A DNA stretch of 64,000 nucleotides from Symsagittifera roscoffensis (GCF_963678635.1 NC_087070.1:39854397-39918396); one strand, 5' to 3'. Shown: positions 35,601-44,529, numbered from the stretch's first letter. The notes: generated from the letters alone by a model not told the origin. Numbers and translations are program-made.

Positions 35601-36111
35601 AACATGGAAGTAGAAAAGCTAGATTTAGTTGCTCCTATGATACCTAGGATTCTGCAAAAAAAGATATTTTGACAATTAAATTTATACCAACTCTGAAATA
35701 GAGGTAGAATGTAGGGCTCTTTTTATTTTTCCCCGCCTCAAAGAACCATTATTTTAACGGTGTGGCTAAGGATAAACGCCGATTGGGGGCACGTTACGAG
35801 GCCAAACTGTGCACTATGGATAGGCGCATAATTGTGTGTCTGTATGGTCCTAGATTCCAGATTTAAATCTTTAAACAAGTTCCGAATGTAGTAAAAATAC
35901 TTTAATCTATCTCAGACTGATGCTGATTGAGAAAGGCGTGACGATTAAACATGCGGCCGAGTTCGCGTGGAAGAGTCGTGAGTTGGAGGCGCAGACGACC
36001 GACTCGGTGCCCGCCATCCCGCAGTACATATTCAGTGACAGCAAGAAGCAGCAGAAACTACTGCAGCTGGAGAAAGAACTCGAGGACAGAATCGGATCAT
36101 CCACAGAGTAG
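17614..36111 (+). CDS. Tandem two-TM (SLATT/DUF4231-like) membrane protein, 8 exons, 479 aa
   Basis: I assembled eight exons whose splice phases all agree; coding length is 1440 nt. The protein starts MGDKVQNT, without a signal peptide. Domain 1 (about residues 30-170) has a helix ending in EARDYY, a first TM segment (about 54-74), a second (about 91-107) ending SVWTAAQ, then a Trp (111) and helices. An acidic stretch (about 185-235) and a Lys/Pro/Ala linker (247-293) follow. Domain 2 (about 311-450) repeats the pattern: AANYY, TM about 338-359, TM about 367-383 ending SVLTG, Trp 391, helices. The architecture resembles SLATT/DUF4231 membrane domains, which in bacteria serve as pore-like effectors and also occur in fungi. 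Assignment to that family is by eye only. The 5' exon is short and could differ. Confidence 0.8.
17930..18055 (+). repeat. tRNA-like / SINE-like fragment in intron 1
   Basis: GTGGTAGGGCGTTCACC resembles a tRNA D-arm and is partly repeated; agcttcaagcctaccac resembles a worn B box. Degenerate; weak support. Confidence 0.25.
18056..19567. other. Intron 1 sequence without recognisable features
   Basis: AT-rich with short TCGAACATA-type motifs near 18130-18300. No gene, RNA or clear repeat seen. Confidence 0.5.
19568..19965. repeat. 68-bp minisatellite, six units (intron 1)
   Basis: GGTAC(C/T)G recurs at 19572, 19640, 19708, 19779, 19847 and 19915. The period is 68 bp except one 71-bp unit with an extra atc. 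Each unit contains cttttattcaaacgtttt and gaagattggcaaaaaaaac. The units are almost identical, so the expansion is recent. Confidence 0.95.
20123..20289. repeat. Small MITE with ends GGCGACAATTCGTTAC (intron 1)
   Basis: The left end gggcgacaattcgttac and the right end cttacgaattgtcgcc are inverted repeats; about 167 bp, GC-richer inside. Related copies lie at 59616-59878 and, in part, 27290-27440. Confidence 0.65.
20785..20960 (+). CDS. Two-TM gene exon 2
   Basis: Acceptor TTTTTTGATTTAG; the first base completes a Ser codon with exon 1. Encodes the coiled region, EARDYY and the first TM of domain 1. It ends CCAAG followed by gctagtaa: the frame hits TAG three bases later, so the exon must stop here. 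A GC donor is the only one that fits the phase-1 start of exon 3. Confidence 0.82.
21135..21350 (-). repeat. hAT-type MITE, truncated copy
   Basis: Starts caggggcagatcaaggatttttt with cgaggggggcgg and accaaattgattttccgagc, as in the reverse of the 62155 element; the other half is missing. Confidence 0.6.
21640..22030 (+). repeat. Old MITE-1 copy
   Basis: caaggttgctcgtataccaggg, gttccgacaac, cctacgcgtgttgtaagaacgcaatatatcgcc and ctgtcccaaattggcc match MITE-1 in order, strongly diverged. A second copy follows at about 22130-22560. Confidence 0.55.
23874..24496. repeat. MITE-like element with internal GCGGAATCCGCAAACTGTAA array
   Basis: Ends cattacgaggccaagctgtg and gtgcatattttagcctcgtaacg are inverted repeats of the family at 43803. 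The interior (about 24150-24360) is a worn array of about 20 bp, gtggaatccgcaaactgtaa, that flips orientation near 24260. Confidence 0.65.
25185..25311 (+). CDS. Two-TM gene exon 3
   Basis: Acceptor TATGTGTCTAG and donor GG|gtgagc (phase 2). Encodes the loop and second TM of domain 1 (VAILNALVSVWTAAQLKL). It stands out as balanced coding sequence in AT-rich surroundings. Confidence 0.85.
25312..28633. other. Intron 3 of the two-TM gene
   Basis: GT-AG. Contains a MITE-1 copy in reverse (25979-26469) and a GC-richer patch with gcgagttgtcgcc near 27290-27440 related to the GGCGACAATT MITE. The rest shows nothing recognisable apart from TCGAAC-type motifs at 28260-28500. Confidence 0.65.
25979..26469 (-). 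repeat. MITE-1, near complete copy, reverse orientation
   Basis: Starts gttccgactttcgatacgag and ends ggcagtcggaacattcagg then gccctgatacgagcagtcttg: the whole 16466-16984 element in reverse. Confidence 0.8.
28634..28740 (+). CDS. Two-TM gene exon 4
   Basis: Acceptor GAACTTATAG and donor AAGT|gtaaga (phase 1). Encodes the Trp and the helix after the second TM (WNIKTRSASS...ILRCQQEK). Confidence 0.85.
28741..29940. other. Intron 4 of the two-TM gene
   Basis: GT-AG. A poly-G run of about 12 lies just after the donor (28761). No gene or repeat recognised. Confidence 0.6.
29941..30243 (+). CDS. Two-TM gene exon 5
   Basis: Acceptor TTGATTTCCAG and donor GATG|gtaaga (phase 1). Encodes the end of domain 1 (ITIPTFISKKY) and an Asp/Glu-rich stretch. 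Confidence 0.88.
30244..30937. other. Intron 5 of the two-TM gene
   Basis: GT-AG. Near 30310-30345 it contains ggttggatgttcgaggcccaa, a B-box-like string shared with the tRNA-like sequence at 13054. Nothing else seen. Confidence 0.6.
30938..31348 (+). CDS. Two-TM gene exon 6
   Basis: Acceptor GCTTGTTTAAG and donor ACAG|gttaat (phase 1). Encodes the Lys/Pro/Ala linker and both TM segments of domain 2 (NYYHLMNLAFFYTPLLIFG and ISLLIIVVSAIVSVLTG). Confidence 0.88.
31349..34098. other. Intron 6 of the two-TM gene
   Basis: GT-AG, AT-rich. A worn MITE-1 fragment (cacgcataaataaat ... cagcgcgcataaattag) lies near 33645-33800. A short open frame at 31744-32001 has no ATG start and resembles nothing. 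Confidence 0.55.
34099..34192 (+). CDS. Two-TM gene exon 7
   Basis: Acceptor GACCTTTCAG and donor ACAG|gttacc (phase 2). Encodes LQMTLRWEAESSRC..., aligned with the start of exon 4 around the shared Trp. Confidence 0.86.
34193..35915. other. Intron 7 of the two-TM gene
   Basis: GT-AG. Holds a tRNA-like stretch (34674-34742) and, near 35792-35890, the left half of the CATTACGAGGCC MITE family (cgttacgaggccaaactgtgc). Two diverged copies of a gcaa(g/t)tttcattg(a/t)agttgcaag(t/g)g block lie near 34850 and 35010. Confidence 0.55.
34674..34742 (+). repeat. tRNA-like sequence, probable SINE remnant
   Basis: cggcccagagg resembles an A box and gggattcgattcc about 40 bp later is a near-perfect B box (GGTTCGANTCC). 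The cloverleaf arms do not pair well by eye, so a functional tRNA is doubtful. Confidence 0.35.
35916..36111 (+). CDS. Two-TM gene exon 8 (stop codon)
   Basis: Acceptor ATCTATCTCAG. Encodes the last helices, AIPQYIFSDSKK (counterpart of IPTFISKKY in domain 1) and a charged tail, then TAG at 36109. Confidence 0.87.
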
Positions 36112-36237
36112 AATGCTCGGTATCTCTTTAACTGCCCCACCCCCCCCCCTTTGCAAAAGGGGGATATTCTTTACTAGATATAAAATTCCCATATGCTTAA
36201 CAGTTGATTTATTTCTTTATAGAAGGATATTCGTTAC

Positions 36238-36640
36238 TATGAAGGCGAGGGGGGATATAGTTGAAGAGATCCAATATTCGGGCCAAGTTCACGAGAACAG
36301 TAATAATAAAAATCCTAATGAATTGCTTGCAGGCAGAAAAAGTACAGAAGTTCACAATGACACTTTAGTAAATTTGAAACTGTGTGGGAGGTCACCATTT
36401 AGTCTACAAACAATGTTCAAGTGTCTTTCACGCGAAAAGCTGATGAATTTTTGCTATTCTTCCATAAATTTGTTTTTTCAAGAACGGAACAATGTGTTTT
36501 TAATTGACAAAAAACATCCAGAAAAATTAATCTTGGAAGAACACCAGAAAAGCATGTTATTTTTGCATAAAGAAAGCTTTCTTCGTGTAAATGTGCAGTT
36601 TCATACAATGGTTGGTAATGAGTTTCTGGCTTCAAATTAA
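36238..36640 (+). other. Unassigned open frame downstream of the two-TM gene
   Basis: An ATG-led frame of 134 codons (MKARGDIVEEIQYSGQVHEN...). No domain recognised, no splice context. It may be chance or 3' UTR. Confidence 0.15.
36305..36310 (+). promoter_or_regulatory. Candidate poly(A) signal AATAAA of the two-TM gene
   Basis: First AATAAA after the stop codon, about 195 nt downstream. Such hexamers are common in AT-rich DNA, so support is modest. Confidence 0.35.
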
Positions 36641-36789
36641 ATTCATTCATTATAAGATTAACATCCTATCTTTTCTTGCGTCGAGGGCAGAATAAGTTAA
36701 CTTGGGCTTAAGTTGTAACTTTTATTCTATACGAAGCGAGTATTTTACATGCAAGTGTGAACTATTAAAATCCCAAATGAAAAAGTGGG

Positions 36790-37685
36790 TTGGAAGATCT
36801 TATTTTGGTATAATTAAGGAAAATGGGTTGTTTTTTTCTCCAGACATTTTTCACTTTTTAACTAGTATTTTTGACTAAATTTTTCATTTTCATTAGCAAA
36901 AAATTGTTGTCTTGTGCTCCAACTTGAAAAGATATTTATTTTACCTCTGATCAGGGGCGCATTTAAGAGGGGGCGGGGGGGGTTGGGGGCGGACGCTTTT
37001 TCTCTCAGGGATTCGACCACCTGCCGACCCAGAGGGTCTCCCTTTTGGTACTTTTTAAGACATCCATTTTTGGCCGACCGACCCTAAAATGTTTCTAAAG
37101 GCGCCTTTGGCGCCAATATATACTATTTTTTGAAGGGTAGCGCGCGCCAAAAAACGCAATTTTATTGTCAAAATTTTTCAAAAAGTGCCCAAAAACGTGC
37201 TTTAGGAGAGCTTTTTAGTGCTTTAGGAGAGCTCGGGAAATCAATTTGGTCAGCTAAAAAAAAGTCGTCACTATTTTCGAAATTTTTTTTTGAAAATCCG
37301 CCCCCCTCGAGAAAATCCTAGATCCGCTCCTAGATCATTCTCTGTAGATTTATAAGGGTTTAAAAATGACAGTTTGGTCAATTTGGGATAACTAACGCGC
37401 GATAAATTTTGTGTTATTATCCGAGAGTTCGTTCCAAAATGAATTTAAGCATGAGATTTGGTTGTTTTGCTATATGAGGAACCTATTTTTTAATTTGCTC
37501 TGCGCAAAATTTATCGTTTTGCGTTTTAGTTAGCGTGTGAGGGGATGATTAAAAAAATCTCATAAAACATTTGAAATTTTTTAATTATTTTTTAAAGCTC
37601 ATCAGTTTTTTAAAGCTAACACTACTCCAAAGACATCAAAAGGCAGTCAAAACTTTCAGGAATTTGACTTGACACGAGCAGTCTT
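36790..37685 (-). repeat. MITE-1 copy in reverse, interrupted by a hAT-type MITE
   Basis: Left part holds tttttaactagtatttttgac and aacttgaaaagatattt...acctctgatc; right part holds gtttaaaaatgacagtttggtcaatttggg and ends ggcagtcaaaactttcagg...acgagcagtctt. Together these are the MITE-1 order in reverse. The break falls inside the MITE-1 string that reads cctgngatcatttttcg in intact copies. Confidence 0.65.
36952..37333 (+). repeat. hAT-type MITE nested in MITE-1
   Basis: Starts caggggcgcatttaagagggg and ends cctcgagaaaatcctagatccgctccta; the interior has gattcgaccacctgccgaccc and ggcgcctttggcgcc as in 62155-62588. The expected 8-bp duplication is not clear. Confidence 0.75.
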
Positions 37686-37695
37686 AATAATTTTT

Positions 37696-38225
37696 CTTCC
37701 GACTTTTGAAGAAAATGACGGAATATTTGTGCTCCTCGGGGTGGTTTTTTTTCTCCAACCACCGACCAGGAATTTTTAACCAGGAATTTTTAACGAGATT
37801 TTAAAAAATATTTATTCGAAAATTATTATTATCTTCAGCGCAAAATTTAAAAGATATGATCTTTTTTCATAAAGGTTCTAAGGGTTTGAAATTTACCATT
37901 TTGGCTAATTTGGAGTATTTAGCGCGCGATATAACATGGTTTTGTAACGCGTAAGCGGAGTTTTAATCTGTCTAAGAAAGTCTCCTAAATTAAAGTGAGA
38001 CATGCTATTTGGTCTGTTCAATGTTTGATTATATGCAAAATATGTCTATTTGTACTTTACATAGCATGCGGGGTCATAAAATTTCAAAAAAACTCAAAGC
38101 AAAATTGAAAAAAGGTTTACTATTTTTTGTAAGTTAGACCGGTTTTCTCAAGCCAAACACCCTTGTATAAACGTTAAAAGGCAATCGGAACATTCAGGGC
38201 TGGGCCCCGAAACATGCAGTCTTGT
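37696..38225 (-). repeat. MITE-1 copy, reverse orientation
   Basis: From cttccgacttttgaagaaaatgac to ggcaatcggaacattcagg...catgcagtcttg. The head is somewhat diverged. Confidence 0.7.
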
Positions 38226-38791
38226 TAAATCTGTTTTCTTGTTTCAGAAATCCGGCTCCCCTTCTCGAACCCTATATTCGATCACCTGATTCATTATCAC
38301 GATCATAAAAACTTTCTAAAAGCGCGTTTGGTGCCAATTCATACTAATTTCGATGGAGAGCCGAAAAATGCAATTGGCCTCCTTTTTCTAGATTTGTCTG
38401 CGGCACAGAAATTTTTTTTCGTTCAATAACTTCCCTTCAATACTTGAGAGCCATTTGATCAAACCTAACTTTCAAAATGTTGTGCTTCAATTTACGCTTA
38501 CTTGGTTTTGTACGTTGAATTTCATAAAACAAGTTCGCAACTCTGTTTTGATATTTTGGAAAGTAAATTCAAGCCTAAAAAGTAAGTAAGATTAGCAAAG
38601 TTGATCAAAATTCAGAGCAAAGCTTTAAATGTTTCGACTACGGTTTAAAAAGATGTAGAAAATTTGGTTAAAAAACTGATAAAATAAGGAAATAAATAAA
38701 AAAAAACTGTTTTCATTTTTTGTTAACTTTATCTCCGTCGATAAGTAGAAAGGGATAAAATTACTGTCTGATATTCTGATAATAATATCAA
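38226..38791. other. Short gene-free stretch between MITE-1 copies
   Basis: A worn hAT-MITE fragment may lie near 38250-38400 (ggctccccttctcgaac, gcgcgtttggtgccaattcat). Nothing else seen. Confidence 0.4.
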
Positions 38792-39337
38792 CAAGACTGC
38801 TCGTATCAGGGCGAAGCCCTGGATGTTCCGACTGCCATTTAAGGTTTATGGAGCAGCAGTAATAACATAAAAAATGAAATGAAAAATAATAAAAAATGAA
38901 AATGTTTTTTTTTTCTAAAATTTAAAATTTTTTATGAAAATCATCACCCCACACGCCATATAAAGTACAAAAATATAGATTTTAGTCCTTGTAACAAATC
39001 AATTATGGCAAATAAGCTTCGTTCAACCAATTTGGGACGATTTATAAGACGGATTGAATATCCGCTTACGCGTTATTAGCGCGAATTTTATCGCGCGTTA
39101 ATTGTCCCAAATTGGTCAAAATGCCAAAATGGCGGTCTTTAAACCCTCATAACTTTACGAAAAATGATCACAGGTGAAATTTCTTTTCAAATTTAAGCTC
39201 AGGACAACAATGGCTTTCGAATGATGTTAAAAAAATTCTGTCAAAAATGGCTAGTTAAAAAGTCGAAATTTGTCTGAAGAAAAAAAAACCCACCCCGAGC
39301 ACAAATATTCCGTTACTTTCGTATCGAAAGTCGGAAC
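38792..39337 (+). repeat. MITE-1, near complete copy
   Basis: From caagactgctcgtatcaggg to cgtatcgaaagtcggaac; the best preserved copy together with 16466-16984. Confidence 0.82.
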
Positions 39338-40097
39338 AATAATTTGCTCCAATTTAATTACGGCTATTTTAATTTTTCAGCTTAGTTTAACCATATCTTT
39401 TAGATTGTACAATATCATTTTGCAAACTTATTTAGTTAAGAAGTAGAATATTGATTGAATAAAAACCACCCTTAGCAAAGAATTTCGCCACATTCGTCAA
39501 GAATTGCAACAATCGTTTCCCAGAATGCTGATGCAAACTAACTGGAAAAAAAATGAATCCTAAAAGTTAAAGTTTCTCAAACTAGGTCAGTTTTAGACAG
39601 AAAAAACTGTAAAAACCCTTTTACTCCAGAATTGAATCATTTTAAATCAAAATGAAAGTATACCAAAACTAAAGGTTCAATCTCCGACAAAATTATCTCA
39701 AATTGAGCTTCTAATCTAACTCAGCCGCGTTTAAAAAGAAGGCTATCTAAAGTAATTTTGTTTGATGACCAGAAAATGTCCTTTTTTACCTGAATGTTTC
39801 GACCGCCTTTTAATGGGTCTATGGGGCAGTAAAAACCTGAAAACAATAAAGCTTATAAAATAAAATGAAAAAATATATATATTTGAAAATTGAGTTTTTT
39901 TGTGGAAATGATTACCCCACACGCCATATAAAGTACAAAGTGATAGACTTCTCTCTTAGTAACAAAAATTATGGCAAATAAGTTTTCTTCAACCAATTTG
40001 GAATAATTTCTAAGACGGATCAAATCTCCGCTCATGCAATAATAGCGCGAAAGATATCGCGCGTTAATTGTCCCAAATTGGTCAAAATGGCAATCTT

Positions 40098-40107
40098 TAA
40101 AACCCGT
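40098..40107. repeat. Left target-site duplication TAAAACCCGT
   Basis: Ten bases identical to 43451-43460, bracketing the inserted LINE-like element; the matching MITE-1 position in other copies has a single ctttaaaccc. Confidence 0.85.
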
Positions 40108-40250
40108 TTTTTTTTCATAATCAGTCAATTATCTATTTGGTTCAATTTTTCAACATTTTGTTTCGTTTAGGTCCACGTTTTACATTACTAGCAGAGTCTG
40201 CACATAGCTAGCCAATTTCTCTTCATTGCAGAACATCCGTAATTATTTCT

Positions 40251-42862
40251 CTAGGGTAAGAAATCATGGTCTGAGCCAAGACTCCTCCACTTGGTCCTTG
40301 TGCCTCGGAAGCACACACTGGTAGCACGGAGCACGGCAAAAGACAGCCGGCACTTCACCCAGTTCATCGTTTTACTATAGGGTTTCTCCCACTTGGTAGA
40401 TAATGCTTCTCCTATTCTCCGAAGGAAACTTGCAAATTCTGGAGCAAGCATCCCATCAACAGACACGACAAGAGGAGTGAAAGACATATGTTTTTCCTGA
40501 CACGCGTCTGAATATTTTGTCTTTTTCTCAGTCTCTGCTGAGTGAAAAACACTCATGGGACTTCTGTTTTGACAGGAGATGGCGTTGGTGTCAAAGACCA
40601 CCTTTTTTGCACGCTAACGCATACCGTAGGGTGAATAGTGATTAGCAACCATCACAAAAAGTTGGCCAAGCGATCAAGTTTTTGTTATACCGGACACACA
40701 AAGCATTCCGAAACTCCACTTCCGAAAGATCAAAGTTTTCTGCAGCAATCGGTTACGCTGTCAGCCAGGCAGACAAGCTTCCTTCATTGATTCTTTTTAC
40801 TGCGCGAACTTGGTCTGCTGGTAGCTCATTCAATAACTCCCCGATCAACTCTTCATGTTTTTCTTCCATTATTCGATGATGTTTTTTCCGCGATCGAGAC
40901 ATTTGCTTCCTGTGGTCATCATGGGAAAAACCGTGCTGATCAACAATAGCATCATAAAGAACGGTAACTGCTTCCCGTGACGTGTTGTAAGACTCATCAG
41001 CGAAGATGGTTGGGTTAGACACTCCAAGACCACCCTTTCTTGCTGGCAAACAAAAGAGGCGTCTCTCCATTGATGAAATCGACGAAGTTCCAAGTATCGC
41101 AGGTAAGAATTTCTCCATCAGAAGGTTCTCTAGTGGTTGAAAAAGCTGACTAGAACCACCCAAAACCCAATGGGAAAAACTCCCATTCCGCTTGTAGGGA
41201 CTTAGGCAGTCCTGATAAAGCACATTGTGGTTCTGTTTTTGCCACAAAAAAAAGTTTCTCAATTTTGTCTACCCATTCAAGTTCTTTCTTTTTCAGGTAG
41301 ATGTCCTTCTCATTTCCGTCTTCAATGAAACCGCCCAAAAACCTCTTCCCTTCCACTATAGTAATCGAGTACTTGTCAAATATGTGATGAGCTTCTTCAG
41401 CATATTGTTTATCGACAACCAGAAAACTTTTGGAAGGCTCTGGAAAGTAACCGACGGCAGGACCTTTCTCAATCAAAATTTTGAGCCATATTTCCAATTT
41501 CTTGATTTTTGCTATGGCCGCAGAATCATCAGCATACTAACTTTGTAACACAATGTTCGGATCCTTTAACTTCCGAATCAGGGGAAGAAGTGAAACACCA
41601 TAGAAGAACATTGCCAGTGGGTCTCCCTGTGTGGTTCCTTCCCTACTGTATATCACTTCATTGGCGCCAGCAACGAAAAGCGACGCGAAGCCTCTGTAAG
41701 TATTGAAGAGAAATCTAGAACATCTAGGCCACAATATTCGAGCATTCCACAACGCTGTTTCACGATTGAGCGAGTTGAAAGCATTTGATGCATCCATCAA
41801 CAGCATGCCACAGCCATCTTTCTTGTTGTCATCAAAAACATCAGAGAGCGCATGAATTGCACCTTCAACGCCAGCTTTCAGCCCATACGCTAATTGGTCA
41901 GTCGAACATGTTTCTTCAAGGTCAATTTTTGTGAACTCAGCCTCACTTTTGCAAATATTCTCCGTAGCGATTCGCCTATGCCAATAGGTCGCACGCCAGG
42001 AATTTTATCAAGCGCAATCAATCTTCCAGAAACCAATGCTCGCATTTTCTACCATGGTAAGATTTGATTGCACTTTTTTGTGGCGAGAGTTGCAACTTCG
42101 TCTCTCAAGTGAGAACTGTGAGTCCCATGACGTAATAAAACCGTCTGCCAATGCTCAGAATCTGTTTCCAAAGCTCCCGAACTGCCCTACAAAGAACGTG
42201 TCGTCTTTTCAATGGAAACAGAACTGATTATAACATCTTCAAAGTCGGGTAAAACTGGCACTTGCAATCGCGACGAGAGATGTGACTTGTGTGGCTCTGC
42301 ATGCTTTGACTTCAAAGTCTCTAAAACGGTTACACCCTTCTTCACCTCTTGCATCGGATCAAGCACACCCACGCATAGCACTTCTCACTTTGCCTTTCAT
42401 CATTAATGAAGCAAACACTTTCGAGACATGTTCGTCGTCCAAATTATCTTGATTTATTTGTTTCTTTTTGCCACATCTCACTGCTTCCGCCAACAACTTG
42501 TCGAATTTGCTTTTCTTCCAGTCTTCAATGTGCCGTCCAATAAGTATTCGAATGTCTTTTGATGCTTTGATCATTGGATTTCTTTGTAACAAAACACGGC
42601 TCATCACCAGAACTCTTTCTGAAGTGGAATGACCAGTGGTAGAAAGAAGCTTCAGTTCATGTGTCATGAGGTCGACGTACTTCTTACCAATGTTACCATT
42701 AGGCAAAGTATATAGTCTTTTTGGCAACCGTACACTTTTCACCCATCTTTCAGTCCAAATCGAATGATCAAGACAAGTTGATTTGTCAAGTGACGCACCG
42801 AATGTTTCCATCATTATGTCTTCGTCATGGCTTTCAAGATTCGGATCAGTTTCTGGTAGCAC
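40251..42862 (-). pseudogene. Reverse transcriptase/endonuclease-like polyprotein, multiply broken
   Basis: Reading from 42862 downward: an N-terminal region (RLYTLPNGNIGKKYVDLMTH); RT block [18 protein letters not shown] near 42020; motif A LLMDASNAFNSLNR near 41800-41760; GTTQGDPLAM near 41630; YADD near 41535; GYFPEPSKSF; LPARKGGLGVSNP near 41040; a Cys-containing region near 40700; then FTPLVVSVDG and SFAVLRATSVCFRG, typical of this group's C-terminus. Breaks: a TAG directly before YADD, a frameshift near 41940, another near 41180, TAG near 40747, a TAA after FCDGC near 40640 and an apparent deletion near 40600. The copy cannot make a working enzyme. Confidence 0.8.
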
Positions 42863-42894
42863 ATCTTCTATTTTAGGTCTTGCATGGCTTGAGT

Positions 42895-43119
42895 TTATCC
42901 TGTGCGGCCATTGCTTGTCGGTGTTACATTAACGCGGTCATCGTTATCTTGTGATATTAACAAGTCTTCCACTTCAAACCCGCTGGTATTGGAAACACTG
43001 AGCTGCGAATCAGAATGATACCCCAAATAACTAGGCGGTTTGATAATTCTCTGAGTCCGCCTCATGATATCACGAGCGTTCCTCGAACCAAACTCGAACT
43101 CTTCCCGAGCACGGGCCAC
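42895..43119 (-). pseudogene. N-terminal fragment of the LINE-like element's protein
   Basis: A 74-codon open frame (MARAREEFEFGSRNARDIMR...) directly upstream of the main RT remnant in the same orientation. Probably the original protein start or ORF1 remnant; not recognised. Confidence 0.4.
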
Positions 43120-43322
43120 TCTGCTCCAGAAATGAGCTCATCTCCAAACACGAGTTCCAAGTACCAGCTCTGTACCAAACACACACGAGCTCCAAGCACC
43201 GGCTCTGCAACCAACACGAGCACCAATCCACAAATTAGCTTTACTCCGAACACGTTCTCTGCTCCAAGCTCACGAGCTCAGCTCCAAACTCGAGCTCTGA
43301 TCCAAATACGAGCACTGCTTGA
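43115..43322. repeat. Irregular tandem repeat near the LINE 5' end
   Basis: Units of about 20-30 bp built on gagctcnnagcaccg / ccaaacncgagctc recur about seven times with variation. LINE 5' ends often carry such repeated promoter-like units; whether these act so is inference. Confidence 0.55.
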
Positions 43323-43450
43323 GATAAAATGTCCGCTCAGTTGTCGATGTTGCAGTGGTTATTGGTTTTTTTTTTGTTTTTTTTTCTTGCTTAACAAGAC
43401 ACGTGCATGATTTTCACACACATATATATTTTTAATCTTGTTTTAATCTA

Positions 43451-43460
43451 TAAAACCCGT
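43451..43460. repeat. Right target-site duplication TAAAACCCGT
   Basis: Partner of 40098-40107. Confidence 0.85.
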
Positions 43461-43802
43461 AGCTTAACAAAAAACAAATCAAAGGTGAAATATCTTTTCA
43501 AATTTACGCTCAGGGCAATAAAACTCTCTGAATGATATTTTAAAAATTCATTGCTATTTAAATATGGCTAGGTAAAAAAGTCGATATTTGTTTGAAGAAA
43601 AAAATACCAGCCCGAGCACAAATACCCAATTACTATTGGTACATAAGTCGGAACAATCAGCAGCTGTAATACAGTTCTAGGCGTTGATTTCGAAACAAGG
43701 AACTGTCTTTTGATTGTCTAGGTCTCATTATTTGTCGAACGAATTTTTTAACACTTTATTTGCTTAGATTACAGCCTTTTATGGTTCTTAAATTACATTA
43801 AA

Positions 43803-44004
43803 CATTACAAGGCCAAGCTGTGAACCATATAGGAGCACAATTTTGTGTCTGTATGTTCCTGGATTCCAGAGACAAGTCCTTAAACATGTTAAAATTTTGT
43901 CGGAACGATCAAAGAGAAGGAAAGAAAAAAAGAAGAACAAAGGGAGCCTCCTTGTTGTGAAATACGCTTACAATGCACAAAATGCACAGTGTGGCCTCGT
44001 AATG
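43803..44004. repeat. MITE with 20-bp inverted ends (CATTACAAGGCCAAGCTGTG)
   Basis: The left 20 bases match the reverse complement of the right 20 (cacagtgtggcctcgtaatg) at 17 positions. 202 bp, no coding capacity. Related to 9444-9652, 15153, 23874-24496 and 35792. Confidence 0.78.
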
Positions 44005-44529
44005 AAATTATATCTCATTATAATGGCGCAGTCAAACGAACTAAACTTTGGGGGGGGGGGGTTATCTGAAACTTGGCCACCCAAGAAACACCTTTAGACA
44101 GAAAAGATCTGAAAAGTTTCAAACAACCAAAATTGCAAAATATTCAGTCGATGTCGAAGGTATAATCACATTTAAGATTTTTCACGATCGAAGTTTTTTA
44201 CCTATCATTTTTGAAACAGTTTTCCAAAAAAATTTTTGGAACATTATTTCGTGACATTGCATAACAGCAGTGCCCCAGTTGTTCTCTTTCATCGAATCTC
44301 GAATTTGGCAAGAACAAAAACGATCAGCTGTATTTAAAGATTTTGAAGATTTCTTTTGAACCTCAGAATTCATAAAAACCTTAATTCCATAGTTTTGAGT
44401 ATTCAGATCTTAAACATAATTGCTAAAGGCAATGATTTAGATTTCGTTGATTGATTGTTTTGCGGTTCAGTTGAGAGAGAAAGAGATCTGAAAAAGAGAT
44501 TTTATCAATAAAAGTTGATGATATTGGAA
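44005..44529. other. Gene-free stretch
   Basis: A poly-G run at 44050 and AT-rich sequence; nothing recognised. Confidence 0.5.

Larger units (their letters stand above)
40108..43450 (-). mobile_element. LINE-like non-LTR retrotransposon, decayed, 3.3 kb
   Basis: Bounded by the 10-bp duplication. On the minus strand it ends in a short A run (the Ts at 40107-40115), as expected for target-primed reverse transcription. No LTRs or inverted ends are seen. It encodes a reverse transcriptase followed by a C-terminal region in several broken frames. The layout (RT first, a nuclease-like region after it, no upstream APE endonuclease seen) recalls early-branching LINEs with a restriction-like endonuclease. 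The exact clade is not settled. Confidence 0.82.
39790..43654 (+). repeat. MITE-1 copy split by a LINE-like insertion
   Basis: The left part (39790-40107) runs from ctgaatgtttcgaccgcc to gcgcgttaattgtcccaaattgg and ctttaaaacccgt. The right part (43451-43654) resumes taaaacccgtagcttaac, then aggtgaaatatcttttcaaattt, and ends aagtcggaac. Joining the two sides restores the MITE-1 order with one copy of TAAAACCCGT. Confidence 0.85.
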
